Origin: Litoditis marina
Taxonomy: Eukaryota > Nematoda > Chromadorea > Rhabditida > Rhabditidae
Assembly: GCA_964036275.1 (NCBI GenBank)
Contig: CAXIWQ010000227.1
Location: 57,155-121,154 of the forward strand
DNA length: 64,000 nt
Reading direction: 5' to 3'
Of this stretch, positions 1 to 12,300 are shown in pieces; positions within the stretch are counted from its first letter, which is position 1; each line of letters begins with the position of its first letter. A program made the position numbers and the translations under genes. The notes beneath the pieces are model-generated. The model did no database searches, was not told where the DNA came from, and worked only from the letters and a program-made list of their open reading frames with translations.

Positions 1-924
1 GACTCTTTGCCTTGCAGCTACAGAAAAAAGTTTATACGGCTATCAAGTCTGTTGCTCATGGCTACAAAAACCTAATACGACTTTATATCCTGTGGCGCAC
101 AGCCACAAAAGACAAATTAACGCGGTTATTACCTCTTTGCCTTGCAGCTACAGAAAAAAGTTTATACGGCTATCAAGTCTGTTGCTCCCAGCTACAAAAA
201 CCTGATACGACAATCTATTCTGTGGCGCACAGCCACAAAGACGAATTAACGCGGTTATTGACATTTTGACTTGCAGCTACAAAAAAAAAATCATACGGCT
301 ATCAAGTCTGTTGCTTCCAACTACAAAAACATAATACGACTTTATATTCTGTGGCGCACAGCCACAAAATACAAATTAACGCGGTTATTGACTCTTTGCC
401 TTGCAGTTACAGAGAACATTTCATACGGCTATCAAATCTGTTGCTCCCAGCTACAAAAACCTAATACGACTTTATATTCTGTGGCGCACAGCCACAAAAG
501 ACAAATTAACGCGGTTATTACCTCTTTGCCTTGCAGCTACAGAAAAAAAGTTTATACGGCTATCAAGTCTGTTGCTCCCAGCTACAAAAACCTAATACGA
601 CTTTATATTCTGTGGCGCACAGCCACAAAAGACAAATTAACGCGGTTATTGACTCTTTGCCGTGCAGCTACAGAAAAAAGTTTATATGGCTATCAAGTAT
701 GTTGCTCCCAGCTAGAAAAACCCAATACAACTATCTATTCTGTGGCACACAGCCACAAAATACGATATAACGCGGTTATCGACTCTTTGCCTTGCAGCTA
801 CAGAAAAAAGTTTATACGGCTATCAAGTCTGTTGCTCATGGCTACAAAAACCTAATACGACTTTATATCCTGTGGCGCACAGCCACAAAATACGAATTAA
901 CGCGGTTATTACCTCTTTGCCTTG

Positions 925-968
925 CAGCTACAGAAAAAAGTTCATACGGCTATCAAGTCTGTTGCTCC
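925..968 (+). repeat. ancestral ~43-bp sub-repeat, copy 1 of monomer
   Basis: 44 bp. It starts CAGCTACAGAAAA and its 3' core is TACGGCTATCAAGTCTGT. That core matches the core of copy 2 at 15 of 18 positions by eye. This is the most variable part of the monomer across the array: GAAAAAAGTT, GGAAAAAGGTT, GAGAACAGTT, GAGAAAAGTT and GAGAACATTT forms define the main monomer subtypes. Confidence 0.85.
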
Positions 969-1009
969 CAGCTACAAAAACCTGATACGACAATCTATTC
1001 TGTGGCGCA
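969..1009 (+). repeat. ancestral ~43-bp sub-repeat, copy 2 of monomer
   Basis: 41 bp. It starts CAGCTACAAAAACC. The 3' core in most monomers is TACGACTATCTATTCTGT, and the local copy has CAATC in place of CTATC. It ends in GGCGCA, which forms the left half of the conserved dyad. The CCTAATACG / CCTGATACG alternation here supplies the stop codon that ends most spurious frames. Confidence 0.85.
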
Positions 1010-1017
1010 CAGCCACA
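1001..1017. repeat. 17-bp dyad (hairpin-capable) recurring once per monomer
   Basis: TGTGGC-GCACA-GCCACA: a perfect 6-bp inverted repeat around a 5-nt loop, spanning the junction of sub-repeats 2 and 3. It recurs at 130-bp steps through most of the window. Loop variants (ACACA) keep the arms. Arm variants exist in minor subtypes: CTATGGCGC (for example 6331), CACAACCAC (34015, 35967), CACATCCACC (33883). The sub-repeat 1/2 junction has a related imperfect dyad, TGTTGC-TCCCA-GCTACA, with the same 5-nt loop. Confidence 0.8.
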
Positions 1018-1054
1018 AAAGACAAATTAACGCGGTTATTACCTCTTTGCCTTG
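1010..1054 (+). repeat. ancestral ~43-bp sub-repeat, copy 3 of monomer
   Basis: 45 bp. It starts CAGCCACAAAAGAC. The 3' core is of the type ACGCGGTTATCGACTCTT; the local copy reads TTACCTCTT. It is the most diverged of the three, with about 12 of 19 core positions matching copies 1 and 2. Alternation of TACGAATT / GACAAATT and of GGTTATCGAC / GGTTATTGAC / GGTTATTACC marks monomer subtypes. Homology is inferred from the shared order of CAGCYACA, A-tract, TATC-like core and TCT..TTGC tail. Confidence 0.75.
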
Positions 1055-3715
1055 CAGCTACAGAAAAAAGTTCATACGGCTATCAAGTATGTTGCTCCCA
1101 GCTACAAAAACCTAATACGACTTTATATTCTGTGGCACACAGCCACAAAAGACAAATTAACGCGGTTATTGACTCTTTGCCGTGCAGCTACAGGAAAAAG
1201 GTTATACGGCTATCAAGTATGTTGCTCCCAGCTACAAAAACCTGATACGACTATCTATTCTGTGGCGCACAGCCACAAAATACGAATTAACGCGGTTATC
1301 GACTCTTTGCCTTGCAGCTACAGAGAACAGTTCATACGGCTATCAAATCTGTTGCTCCCAGCTACAAAAACCTAATACGACAATCTATTCTGTGGCGCAC
1401 AGCCACAAAACACGAAATATCGCGGTTATCGACTTGTTGGCTTGCAGCTACAGAGAAAAGTTCATACGGCTATCAAGTCTGTTGCTCCCAGCTACAAAAA
1501 CCTGATACGACAATCTATTCTGTGGCGCACAGCCACAAAAGACAAATTAACGCGGTTATTACTTCTTTGCCATGCAGCTACAGAAAAAAGTTCATACGGC
1601 CATCAAGTCTGTTGCTCCAAGCTACAAAAACCTAATACGACTTTATATTCTGTGGCGCACAGCCACAAAAGACAAATTAACGCGGTTATTGACTCTTTGC
1701 CGTGCAGCTACAGGAAAAAGGTTATACGGCTACCAAGTATGTTGCTCCCAGCTACAAAAACCTAATACGACTATCTATTCTGTGGCGCACAGCCACAAAA
1801 TACGAATTGACGCGGTTATCGACTCTTTGCCTTGCAGCTACAGAGAACAGTTCATACGGCTATCAAATCTGTTGCTCCCAGCTACAAAAACCTAATACGA
1901 CAATCTATTCTGTGGCGCACAGCCACAAAAGACAAATTAACGCGGTTATTGACTCTTTGCCGTGCAGCTACAGAAAAAAGTTTATATGGCTATCAAGTAT
2001 GTTGTTCCCAGCTAGAAAAACCCAATACAACTATCTATTCTGTGGCACACAGCCACGAAATACGATATAACGCGGTTATCGACTCTTTGCCTTGCAGCTA
2101 CAGAAAAAAGTTTATACGGCTATCAAGTCTGTTGCTCATGGCTACAAAAACCTAATACGACTTTATATCCTGTGGCGCACAGCCACAAAAGACAAATTAA
2201 CGCGGTTATTACCTCTTTGCCTTGCAGCTTTAGAAAAAAGTTCATACGGTTATCAAGTCTGTTGCTCCCAGCTACAAAAACCTGATACGACAATCTATTC
2301 TGGGGCGCACAGCCACAAAGACGAATTAACGCGGTTATTGACCTTTTGACTTGCAGCTACAAAAAAAAAATCATACGGCTATCAAGTCTGTTGCTTCCAA
2401 CTACAAAAACATAATACGACTTTATATTCTGTGGCGCACAGCCACAAAATACAAATTAACGCGGCTATTGACTCTTTGCCTTGTAGTTACAGAGAACATT
2501 TCATACGGCTATCAAATCTGTTGCTCCCAGCTACAAAAACCTAATACGACTTTATATTCTGTGGCGCACAGCCACAAAAGACAAATTAACGCGGTTATTA
2601 CCTCTTTGCCTTGCAGCTACAAAAAAAAATTTTATACGGCTATCAAGTCTGTTGCTCCCAGCTACAAAAACCTAATACGACTTTATATTCTGTGGCGCAC
2701 AGCCACAAAAGACAAATTAACGCGGTTATTGACTCTTTGCCGTGCAGCTACAGAAAAAAGTTTATATGGCTATCAAGTATGTTGCTCCCAGCTAGAAAAA
2801 CCCAATACAACTATCTATTCTGTGGCACACAGCCACAAAATACGATATAACGCGGTTATCGACTCTTTGCCTTGCAGCTACAGAAAAAAGTTTATACGGC
2901 TATCAAGTCTGTTGCTCATGGCTACAAAAACCTAATACGACTTCATATCCTGTGGCGCACAGCCACAAAATACGAATTAACGCGGTTATTACCTCTTTGC
3001 CTTGCAGCTACAGAAAAAAGTTCATACGGCTATCAAGTCTGTTGCTCCCAGCTACAAAAACCTGATACGACTATCTATTCTGTGGCGCACAGCCACAAAA
3101 GACAAATTAACGCGGTTATTACCTCTTTGCCTTGCAGCTACAGAAAAAAGTTCATACGGCTATCAAGTCTGTTGCTCCCAGCTACAAAAACCTAATACGA
3201 CTTTATATTCTGTGGCGCACAGCCACAAAAGACAAATTAACGCGGTTATTGACTCTTTGCCGTGCAGCTACAGGAAAAAGGTTATACGGCTATCAAGTAG
3301 GTTGCTCCCAGCTACAAAAACCTGATACGACTATCTATTCTGTGGCGCACAGCCACAAAATACGAATTAACGCGGTTATCGACTCTTTGCCTTGCAGCTA
3401 CAAAGAACAGTTCATACGGCTATCAAATCTGTTGCTCCCAGCTACAAAAACCTAATACGACAATCTATTCTGTGGCGCACAGCCACAAAACACGAAATAT
3501 CGCGGTTATCGACTTGTTGGCTTGCAGCTACAGAGAAAAGTTCATACGGCTATCAAGTCTGTTGCTCCCAGCTACAAAAACCTGATACGACAATCTATTC
3601 TGTGGCGCACAGCCACAAAAGACAAATTAACGCGGTTATTACTTCTTTGCCTTGCAGCTACAGAAAAAAGTTCATACGGCCATCAAGTCTGTTGCTCCCA
3701 GCTACAAAAACCTAA

Positions 3716-5793
3716 TACGACTTTATATTCTGTGGCGCACAGCCACAAAAGACAAATTAACGCGGTTATTGACTCTTTGCCGTGCAGCTACAGGAAAAAG
3801 GTTATACGGCTACCAAGTATGTTGCTCCCAGCTACAAAAACCTAATACGACTATCTATTCTGTGGCGCACAGCCACAAAATACGAATTGACGCGGTTATC
3901 GACTCTTTGCCTTGCAGCTACAGAGAACAGTTCATATGGCTATCAAATCTGTTGCTCCCAGCTACAAAAACCTAATACGACAATCTATTCTGTGGCGCAC
4001 AGCCACAAAATACAAATTATCGCGGTTATCGACTTGTTGGCTTGCAGCTACAGAGAAAAGTTCATACGGCTATCAAGTCTGTTGCTCCCAGCTACAAAAA
4101 CCTAATACGACTATATATTCTGTGGCGCACAGCCACAAAAGACGAATTAACGCGGTTATTGACTCTTTGCCTCGCAGTTACAGAGAACATTTCATACGGC
4201 TATCAAATCTGTTGCTCCCAGCTACAAAAACCTAATACGACAATCTATTCTGTGGCGCACAGCCACAAAGACGAATTAACGCGGTTATTGACATTTTGAC
4301 TTGCAGCTACAAAAAAAAATCATACGGCTATCAAGTCTGTTGCTTCCAACTACAAAGACATAATACGACTTTATATTCTGTGGCGCACAGCCACAAAATA
4401 CAAATTAACGCGGTTATTGACTCTTTGCCTTGCAGTTACAGAGAACATTTCATACGGCTATCAAATCTGTTGCTCCCAGCTACAAAAACCTAATACGACT
4501 TTATATTCTGTGGCGCACAGCCACAAAAGACAAATTAACGCGGTTATTACCTCTTTGCCTTGCAGCTACAGAAAAAAAGTTTATACGGCTATCAAGTCGG
4601 TTGCTCATGGCTACAAAAACCTAATACGACTTTATATCCTGTGGCGCACAGCCACAAAAGACAAATTAACGCGGTTATTACCTCTTTGCCTTGCAGCTAC
4701 AGAAAAAAGTTCATACGGCTATCAAGTCTGTTGCTCCCAGCTACAAAAACCTAATACGACTTTATATTCTGTGGCGCACAGCCACAAAAGACAAATTAAC
4801 GCGGTTATTGACTCTTTGCCGTGCAGTTACAGGAAAAAGGTTATACGGCTATCAAGTATGTTGCTCCCAGCTACAAAAACCTGATACGACTATCTATTCT
4901 GTGGCGCACAGCCACAAAATACGAATTAACGCGGTTATCGACTCTTTGCCTTGCAGCTACAGAGAACAGTTCATACGGCTATCAAATCTGTCGCTCCCAG
5001 CTACAAAAACCTAATACGACAATCTATTCTGTGGCGCACAGCCACAAAACACGAAATATCGCGGTTATCGACTTGTTGGCTTGCAGCTACAGAGAAAAGT
5101 TCATACGGCTATCAAGTCTGTTGCTCCCAGCTACAAAAACCTAATACGACTTTATATTCTGTGGCGCACAGCCACAAAAGACAAATTAACGCGGTTATTG
5201 ACTCTTTGCCTCGCAGTTACAGAGAACATTTCATACGGCTATCAAATCTGTTGCTCCCAGCTACAAAAACCTAATACGACAATCTATTCTGTGGCGCACA
5301 GCCACAAAGACGAATTAACGCGGTTATTGACATTTTGACTTGCAGCTACAAAAAAAATCATACGGCTATCAAGTCTGTTGCTTCCAACTACAAAAACATA
5401 ATACGACTTTATATTCTGTGGCGCACAGCCAAAAAATACAAATTAACGCGGTTATTGACTCTTTGCCTTGCAGTTACAGAGAACATTTCATACGGCTATC
5501 AAATCTGTTGCTCCCAGCTACAAAAACCTAATACGACTTTATATTCTGTGGCGCACAGCCACAAAAGACAAATTAACGCGGTTATTACCTCTTTGCCTTG
5601 CAGCTACAGAAAAAAAGTTTATACGGCTATCAAGTCTGTTGCTCATGGCTACAAAAACCTAATACGACTTTATATCCTGTGGCGCACAGCCACAAAAGAC
5701 AAATTAACGCGGTTATTACCTCTTTGCCTTGCAGCTACAGAAAAAAGTTCATACGGCTATCAAGTCTGTTGCTCCCAGCTACAAAAACCTGAT
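3716..5793 (+). repeat. higher-order repeat: 8-mer, ~1,039-bp step
   Basis: The subtype series of about 3716-4755 recurs at about 4755-5793 with an offset of 1,039 bp, falling to 1,038 bp after an A-tract difference near 4310 / 5350. The two stop-bearing TTGACATTTTGACTTGC monomers (4290 and 5329) are equivalent. Substitutions separate the copies (for example CACGAAATATCGC at 5048 against TACAAATTATCGC at 4010), so this duplication is older than the 6.9-kb one downstream. Boundaries are approximate. Confidence 0.7.
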
Positions 5794-8700
5794 ACGACAA
5801 TATATTCTGTGGCGCACAGCCACAAAAGACAAATTAACGCGGTTATTACTTCTTTGCCTTGCAGCTACAGAAAAAAGTTCATACGGCCATCAAGTCTGTT
5901 GCTCCCAGCTACAAAAACCTAATACGACTTTATATTCTGTGGCGCACAGCCACAAAAGACAAATTAACGCGGTTATTATCTCTTTGCCTTGCAGCTACAG
6001 AAAAAAAAGTTTATACGGCTATCAAGTCTGTTGCTCCCAGCTACAAAAACCTAATACGACTTTATATTCTGTGGCGCACAGCCACAAAAGACAAATTAAC
6101 GCGGTTATTGACTCTTTGCCGTGCAGCTACAGAAAAAAGTTTATATGGCTATCAAGTATGTTGCTCCCAGCTAGAAAAACCCAATACAACTATCTATTCT
6201 GTGGCACACAGCCACAAAATACGATATAACGCGGTTATCGACTCTTTGCCTTGCAGCTACAGAAAAAAGTTTATACGGCTATCAAGTCTGTTGCTCATGG
6301 CTACAAAAACCTAATACGACTTTATATCCTATGGCGCACAGCCACAAAAGACAAATTAACGCGGTTATTACCTCTTTGCCTTGCAGCTACAGAAAAAAGT
6401 TCATACGGCTATCAAGTCTGTTGCTCCCAGCTACAAAAACCTGATACGACAATCTATTCTGTGGCGCACAGCCACAAAAGACAAATTAACGCGGTTATTA
6501 CCTCTTTGCCTTGCAGCTACAGAAAAAAGTTCATACGGCTATCAAGTCTGTTGCTCCCAGCTACAAAAACCTAATACGACTTTATATTCTGTGGCGCACA
6601 GCCACAAAAGACAAATTAACGCGGTTATTGACTCTTTGCCGTGCAGCTACACGAAAAAGGTTATACGGCTATCAAATATGTTGCTCCCAGCTACAAAAAC
6701 CTAATACGACTATCTATTCTGTGGCGCACAGCCACAAAATACGAATTAACGCGGTTATCGACTCTTTGCCTTGCAGCTACAGATAACAGTTCATACGGCT
6801 ATCAAATCTGTTGCTCCCAGCTACAAAAACCTAATACGACAATCTATTCTGTGGCGCACAGCCACAAAATACGAATTATCGCGGTTATCGACTTGTTGGC
6901 TTGCAGCTACAGAGAAAAGTTCATACGGCTATCAAGTCTGTTGCTCCCAGCTACAAAAACCTGATACGACAATCTATTCTGTGGCGCACAGCCACAAAAG
7001 ACAAATTAACGCGGTTATTACCTCTTTGCCTTGCAGCTACAGAAAAAAATTCATACGGCTATCAAGTCTGTTGCTCCCAGCTACGAAAACCTAATACGAC
7101 TCTATATTCTGTGGCGCACAGCCACAAAAGACAAATTAACGCGGTTATTGACTCTTTGCCGTGCAGCTACAGGAAAAAAGTTATACGGCTATCAAGTATG
7201 TTGCTTCCAACTACAAAAACATAATACGACTTTATATTCTGTGGCGCACAGCCAAAAAATACAAATTAACGCGGTTATTGACTCTTTGCCTTGCAGTTAC
7301 AGAGAACATTTCATACGGCTATCAAATCTGTTGCTCCCAGCTACAAAAACCTAATACGACTTTATATTCTGTGGCGCACAGCCACAAAAGACAAATTAAC
7401 GCGGTTATTACCTCTTTGCCTTGCAGCTACAGAAAAAAAGTTTATACGGCTATCAAGTCTGTTGCTCATGGCTACAAAAACCTAATACGACTTTATATCC
7501 TGTGGCGCACAGCCACAAAAGACAAATTAACGCGGTTATTACCTCTTTGCCTTGCAGCTACAGAAAAAAGTTCATACGGCTATCAAGTCTGTTGCTCCCA
7601 GCTACAAAAACCTGATACGACAATATATTCTGTGGCGCACAGCCACAAAAGACAAATTAACGCGGTTATTACTTCTTTGCCTTGCAGCTACAGAAAAAAG
7701 TTCATACGGCCATCAAGTCTGTTGCTCCCAGCTACAAAAACCTAATACGACTTTATATTCTGTGGCGCACAGCCACAAAAGACAAATTAACGCGGTTATT
7801 ATCTCTTTGCCTTGCAGCTACAGAAAAAAAAGTTTATACGGCTATCAAGTCTGTTGCTCCCAGCTACAAAAACCTAATACGACTTTATATTCTGTGGCGC
7901 ACAGCCACAAAAGACAAATTAACGCGGTTATTGACTCTTTGCCGTGCAGCTACAGAAAAAAGTTTATATGGCTATCAAGTATGTTGCTCCCAGCTAGAAA
8001 AACCCAATACAACTATCTATTCTGTGGCACACAGCCACAAAATACGATATAACGCGGTTATCGACTCTTTGCCTTGCAGCTACAGAAAAAAGTTTATACG
8101 GCTATCAAGTCTGTTGCTCATGGCTACAAAAACCTAATACGACTTTATATCCTATGGCGCACAGCCACAAAAGACAAATTAACGCGGTTATTACCTCTTT
8201 GCCTTGCAGCTACAGAAAAAAGTTCATACGGCTATCAAGTCTGTTGCTCCCAGCTACAAAAACCTGATACGACAATCTATTCTGTGGCGCACAGCCACAA
8301 AAGACAAATTAACGCGGTTATTACCTCTTTGCCTTGCAGCTACAGAAAAAAGTTCATACGGCTATCAAGTCTGTTGCTCCCAGCTACAAAAACCTAATAC
8401 GACTTTATATTCTGTGGCGCACAGCCACAAAAGACAAATTAACGCGGTTATTGACTCTTTGCCGTGCAGCTACACGAAAAAGGTTATACGGCTATCAAAT
8501 ATGTTGCTCCCAGCTACAAAAACCTAATACGACTATCTATTCTGTGGCGCACAGCCACAAAATACGAATTAACGCGGTTATCGACTCTTTGCCTTGCAGC
8601 TACAGATAACAGTTCATACGGCTATCAAATCTGTTGCTCCCAGCTACAAAAACCTAATACGACAATCTATTCTGTGGCGCACAGCCACAAAATACGAATT

Positions 8701-9022
8701 ATCGCGGTTATCGACTTGTTGGCTTGCAGCTACAGAGAAAAGTTCATACGGCTATCAAGTCTGTTGCTCCCAGCTACAAAAACCTGATACGACAATCTAT
8801 TCTGTGGCGCACAGCCACAAAAGACAAATTAACGCGGTTATTACCTCTTTGCCTTGCAGCTACAGAAAAAAATTCATACGGCTATCAAGTCTGTTGCTCC
8901 CAGCTACGAAAACCTAATACGACTCTATATTCTGTGGCGCACAGCCACAAAAGACAAATTAACGCGGTTATTGACTCTTTGCCGTGCAGCTACAGGAAAA
9001 AAGTTATACGGCTATCAAGTAT
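5377..9022 (+). repeat. tandem duplication, two 1,823-bp copies (14-mer)
   Basis: Copy 1 is 5377-7199 and copy 2 is 7200-9022. They share private variants at a constant 1,823-bp offset: GCCAAAAAATAC (5427, 7250), CCTATGGCGC (6329, 8152), CTACACGAAAAAGG (6648, 8471) and ACAGATAACAG (6780, 8603). The length is 14 monomers plus 3 bp from longer A-tracts. The junction falls inside a monomer at ..ATGTTGCTTCC, that is, at homologous positions of two subtypes, as expected for unequal crossing-over. Confidence 0.9.
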
Positions 9023-9315
9023 GTTGCTCCCAGCTAAAAAAACCTAATACGACTATCTATTCTGTGGCGCACAGCCACAAAATACGAATTGACGCGGTTA
9101 TCGATTCTTTGCCTTGCAGCTACAGAGAACAGTTCATACGGCTATCAAATCTGTTGCTCCCAGCTACAAAAACCTAATACGACAATCTATTCTGTGGCGC
9201 ACAGCCACAAAATACAAATTATCGCGGTTATCGACTTGTTGGCTTGCAGCTACAGAGAAAAGTTCATACGGCTATCAAGTCTGTTGCTCCCAGCTACAAA
9301 AACCTAATACGACTA

Positions 9316-12300
9316 TATATTCTGTGGCGCACAGCCACAAAAGACGAATTAACGCGGTTATTGACTCTTTGCCTCGCAGTTACAGAGAACATTTCATACG
9401 GCTATCAAATCTGTTGCTCCCAGCTACAAAAACCTAATACGACAATCTATTCTGTGGCGCACAGCCACAAAGACGAATTAACGCGGTTATTGACATTTTG
9501 ACTTGCAGCTACAAAAAAAAATCATACGGCTATCAAGTCTGTTGCTTCCAACTACAAAAACATAATACGACTTTATATTCTGTGGCGCACAGCCACAAAA
9601 TACAAATTAACGCGGTTATTGACTCTTTGCCTTGCAGTTACAGAGAACATTTCATACGGCTATCAAATCTGTTGCTCCCAGCTACAAAAACCTAATACGA
9701 CTTTATATTCTGTGGCGCACAGCCACAAAAGACAAATTAACGCGGTTATTACCTCTTTGCCTTGCAGCTACAGAAAAAAAGTTTATACGGCTATCAAGTC
9801 TGTTGCTCCCAGCTACAAAAACCTAATACGACTTTATATTCTGTGGCGCACAGCCACAAAAGACAAATTAACGCGGTTATTGACTCTTTGCCGTGCAGCT
9901 ACAGAAAAAAGTTTATATGGCTATCAAGTATGTTGCTCCCAGCTAGAAAAACCCAATACAACTATCTATTCTGTGGCACACAGCCACAAAACACGATATA
10001 ACGCGGTTATCGACTCTTTGCCTTGCAGCTTCAGAAAAAAGTTTATACGGCTATCAAGTCTGTTGCTCATGGCTACAAAAACCTAATACGACTTTATATC
10101 CTATGGCGCACAGCCACAAAAGACAAATTAACGCGGTTATTACCTCTTTGTCTTGCAGCTACAGAAAAAAGTTCATACGGCTATCAAGTCTGTTGCTCCC
10201 AGCTACAAAAACCTGATACGACAATCTATTCTGTGGCGCACAGCCACAAAAGACAAATTAACGCGGTTATTACCTCTTTGCCTTGCAGCTACAGAAAAAA
10301 GTTCATACGGCTATCAAGTCTGTTGCTCCCAGCTACAAAAACCTAATACGACTTTATATTCTGTGGCGCACAGCCACAAAAGATAAATTAACGCGGTTAT
10401 TGACTCTTTGCCGTGCAGCTACAGGAAAAAGGTTATACGGCTATCAAATATGTTGCTCCCAGCTACAAAAACCTAATACGACTATCTATTCTGTGGCGCA
10501 CAGCCACAAAATACGAATTAACGCGGTTATCGACTCTTTGCCTTGCAGCTACAAAGAACAGTTCATACGGCTATCAAATCTGTTGCTCCCAGCTACAAAA
10601 ACCTAATACGACAATCTATTCTGTGGCGCACAGCCACAAAATACGAATTATCGCGGTTATCGACTTGTTGGCTTGCAGCTACAGAGAAAAGTTCATACGG
10701 CTATCAAGTCTGTTGCTCCCAGCTACAAAAACCTGATACGACAATCTATTCTGTGGCGCACAGCCACAAAAGACAAATTAACGCGGTTATTACCTCTTTG
10801 CCTTGCAGCTACAGAAAAAAAGTTTATACGGCTATCAAGTCTGTTGCTCCCAGCTACAAAAACCTAATACGACTTTATATTCTGTGGCGCACAGCCACAA
10901 AATACAAATTAACGCGGTTATTGACTCTTTGCCGTGCAGCTACAGAAAAAAGTTTATATGGCTATCAAGTATGTTGCTCCCAGCTAGAAAAACCCAATAC
11001 AACTATCTATTCTGTGGCACACAGCCACAAAATACGATATAACGCGGTTATCGACTCTTTGCCTTGCAGCTACAGAAAAAAGTTTATACGGCTATCAAGT
11101 CTGTTGCTCATGGCTACAAAAACCTAATACGACTTTATATCCTATGGCGCACAGCCACAAATGACAAAATTAACGCGGTTATTACCTCTTTGCCTTGCAG
11201 CTACAGAAAAAAAGTTCATACGGCTATCAAGTCTGTTGCTCCCAGCTACAAAAACCTGATACGACAATCTATTCTGTGGCGCACAGCCACAAAAGACAAA
11301 TTAACGCGGTTATTACCTCTTTGCCTTGCAGGTACAGAAAAAAGTTCATACGGCTATCAAGTCTGTTGCTCCCAGCTACAAAAACCTAATACGACTTTAT
11401 ATTCTGTGGCGCACAGCCACAAAAGACAAATTAACGCGGTTATTGACTCTTTGCCGTGCAGCTACAGGAAAAAGGTTATACGGCTATCAAATATGTTGCT
11501 CCCAGCTACAAAAACCTAATACGACTATCTATTCTGTGGCGCACAGCCACAAAATACGAATTAACGCGGTTATCGACTCTTTGCCTTGCAGCTACAAAGA
11601 ACAGTTCATACGGCTATCAAATCTGTTGCTCCCAGCTACAAAAACCTAATACGACAATCTATTCTGTGGCGCACAGCCACAAAATACGAATTATCGCGGT
11701 TATCGACTTGTTGGCTTGCAGCTACAGAGAAAAGTTCATACGGCTATCAAGTCTGTTGCTCCCAGCTACAAAAACCTGATACGACAATCTATTCTGTGGC
11801 GCACAGCCACAAAAGACAAATTAACGCGGTTATTACCTCTTTGCCTTGCGGCTACAGAAAAAAATTCATACGGCTATCAAGTCTGTTGCTCCCAGCTACG
11901 AAAACCTAATACGACTTTATATTCTGTGGCGCACAGCCACAAAAGACAAATTTACGCGGTTATTGACTCTTTGCCGTGCAGCTACAGAAAAAAGGTTATA
12001 CGGCTATCAAGTATGTTGCTCCCAGCTAAAAAACCTAATACGACTATCTATTCTGTGGCGCACAGCCACAAAATACGAATTAACGCGGTTATCGACTCTT
12101 TGCCTTGCAGCTACAGAGAACAGTTCATACGGCTCTCAAGTCTGTTGCTCCCAGCTACAAAAACCTAATACGACTATATATTCTGTGGCGCACAGCCACA
12201 AAAGACGAATTAACGCGGTTATTGACTCTTTGCCTCGCAGCTACAGAGAAAAGTTCATACGGCTATCAAGTCTGTTGCTCCCAGCTACAAAAACCTGATA

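Larger units (their letters stand above)
925..1054 (+). repeat. representative 130-bp satellite monomer
   Basis: A clean monomer chosen as the reference copy. It divides into three mutually similar segments (925-968, 969-1009, 1010-1054), each opening with CAGCYACA plus an A-tract. GC is about 41% and it carries five CpG (two TACG, one GGCGC, two in ACGCGG). On the + strand it has two fixed stop triplets, both TAA in most copies: one in CCTAATACG (TGA in CCTGATACG here) and one in ATTAACGCG. A variable TGA occurs in TTATTGACTC. It has no ATG. I do not recognise it as a named satellite family. Confidence 0.95.
1..4010 (+). repeat. higher-order repeat: 16-mer, 2,080-bp step
   Basis: Positions 1 to about 1930 correspond monomer by monomer to 2081 to about 4010. 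Both copies show the same subtype series, including TTGCTCATGGC (55, 2135), the stop-bearing TTTTGACTTGC monomer (265, 2345) and TGTGGCACACAGCC (750, 2830). A few scattered substitutions separate the copies: GCAGCTTTAG at 2224, CTGGGGCGC at 2300, GTTGTAG at 2482 and GTAGGTTGC near 3297. The copies stop matching at about 1930 / 4010. The first copy is cut by the window edge. Confidence 0.85.

Noticed and set aside
925..1054. Hammerhead-type satellite ribozyme
   Set aside because: CCTGATACGA superficially resembles part of the conserved core, but CTGATGA with a properly placed GAAA and flanking stems is absent.
925..1054. CENP-B box
   Set aside because: No TTCG....A..CGGG-type match was seen in the reference monomer by eye.
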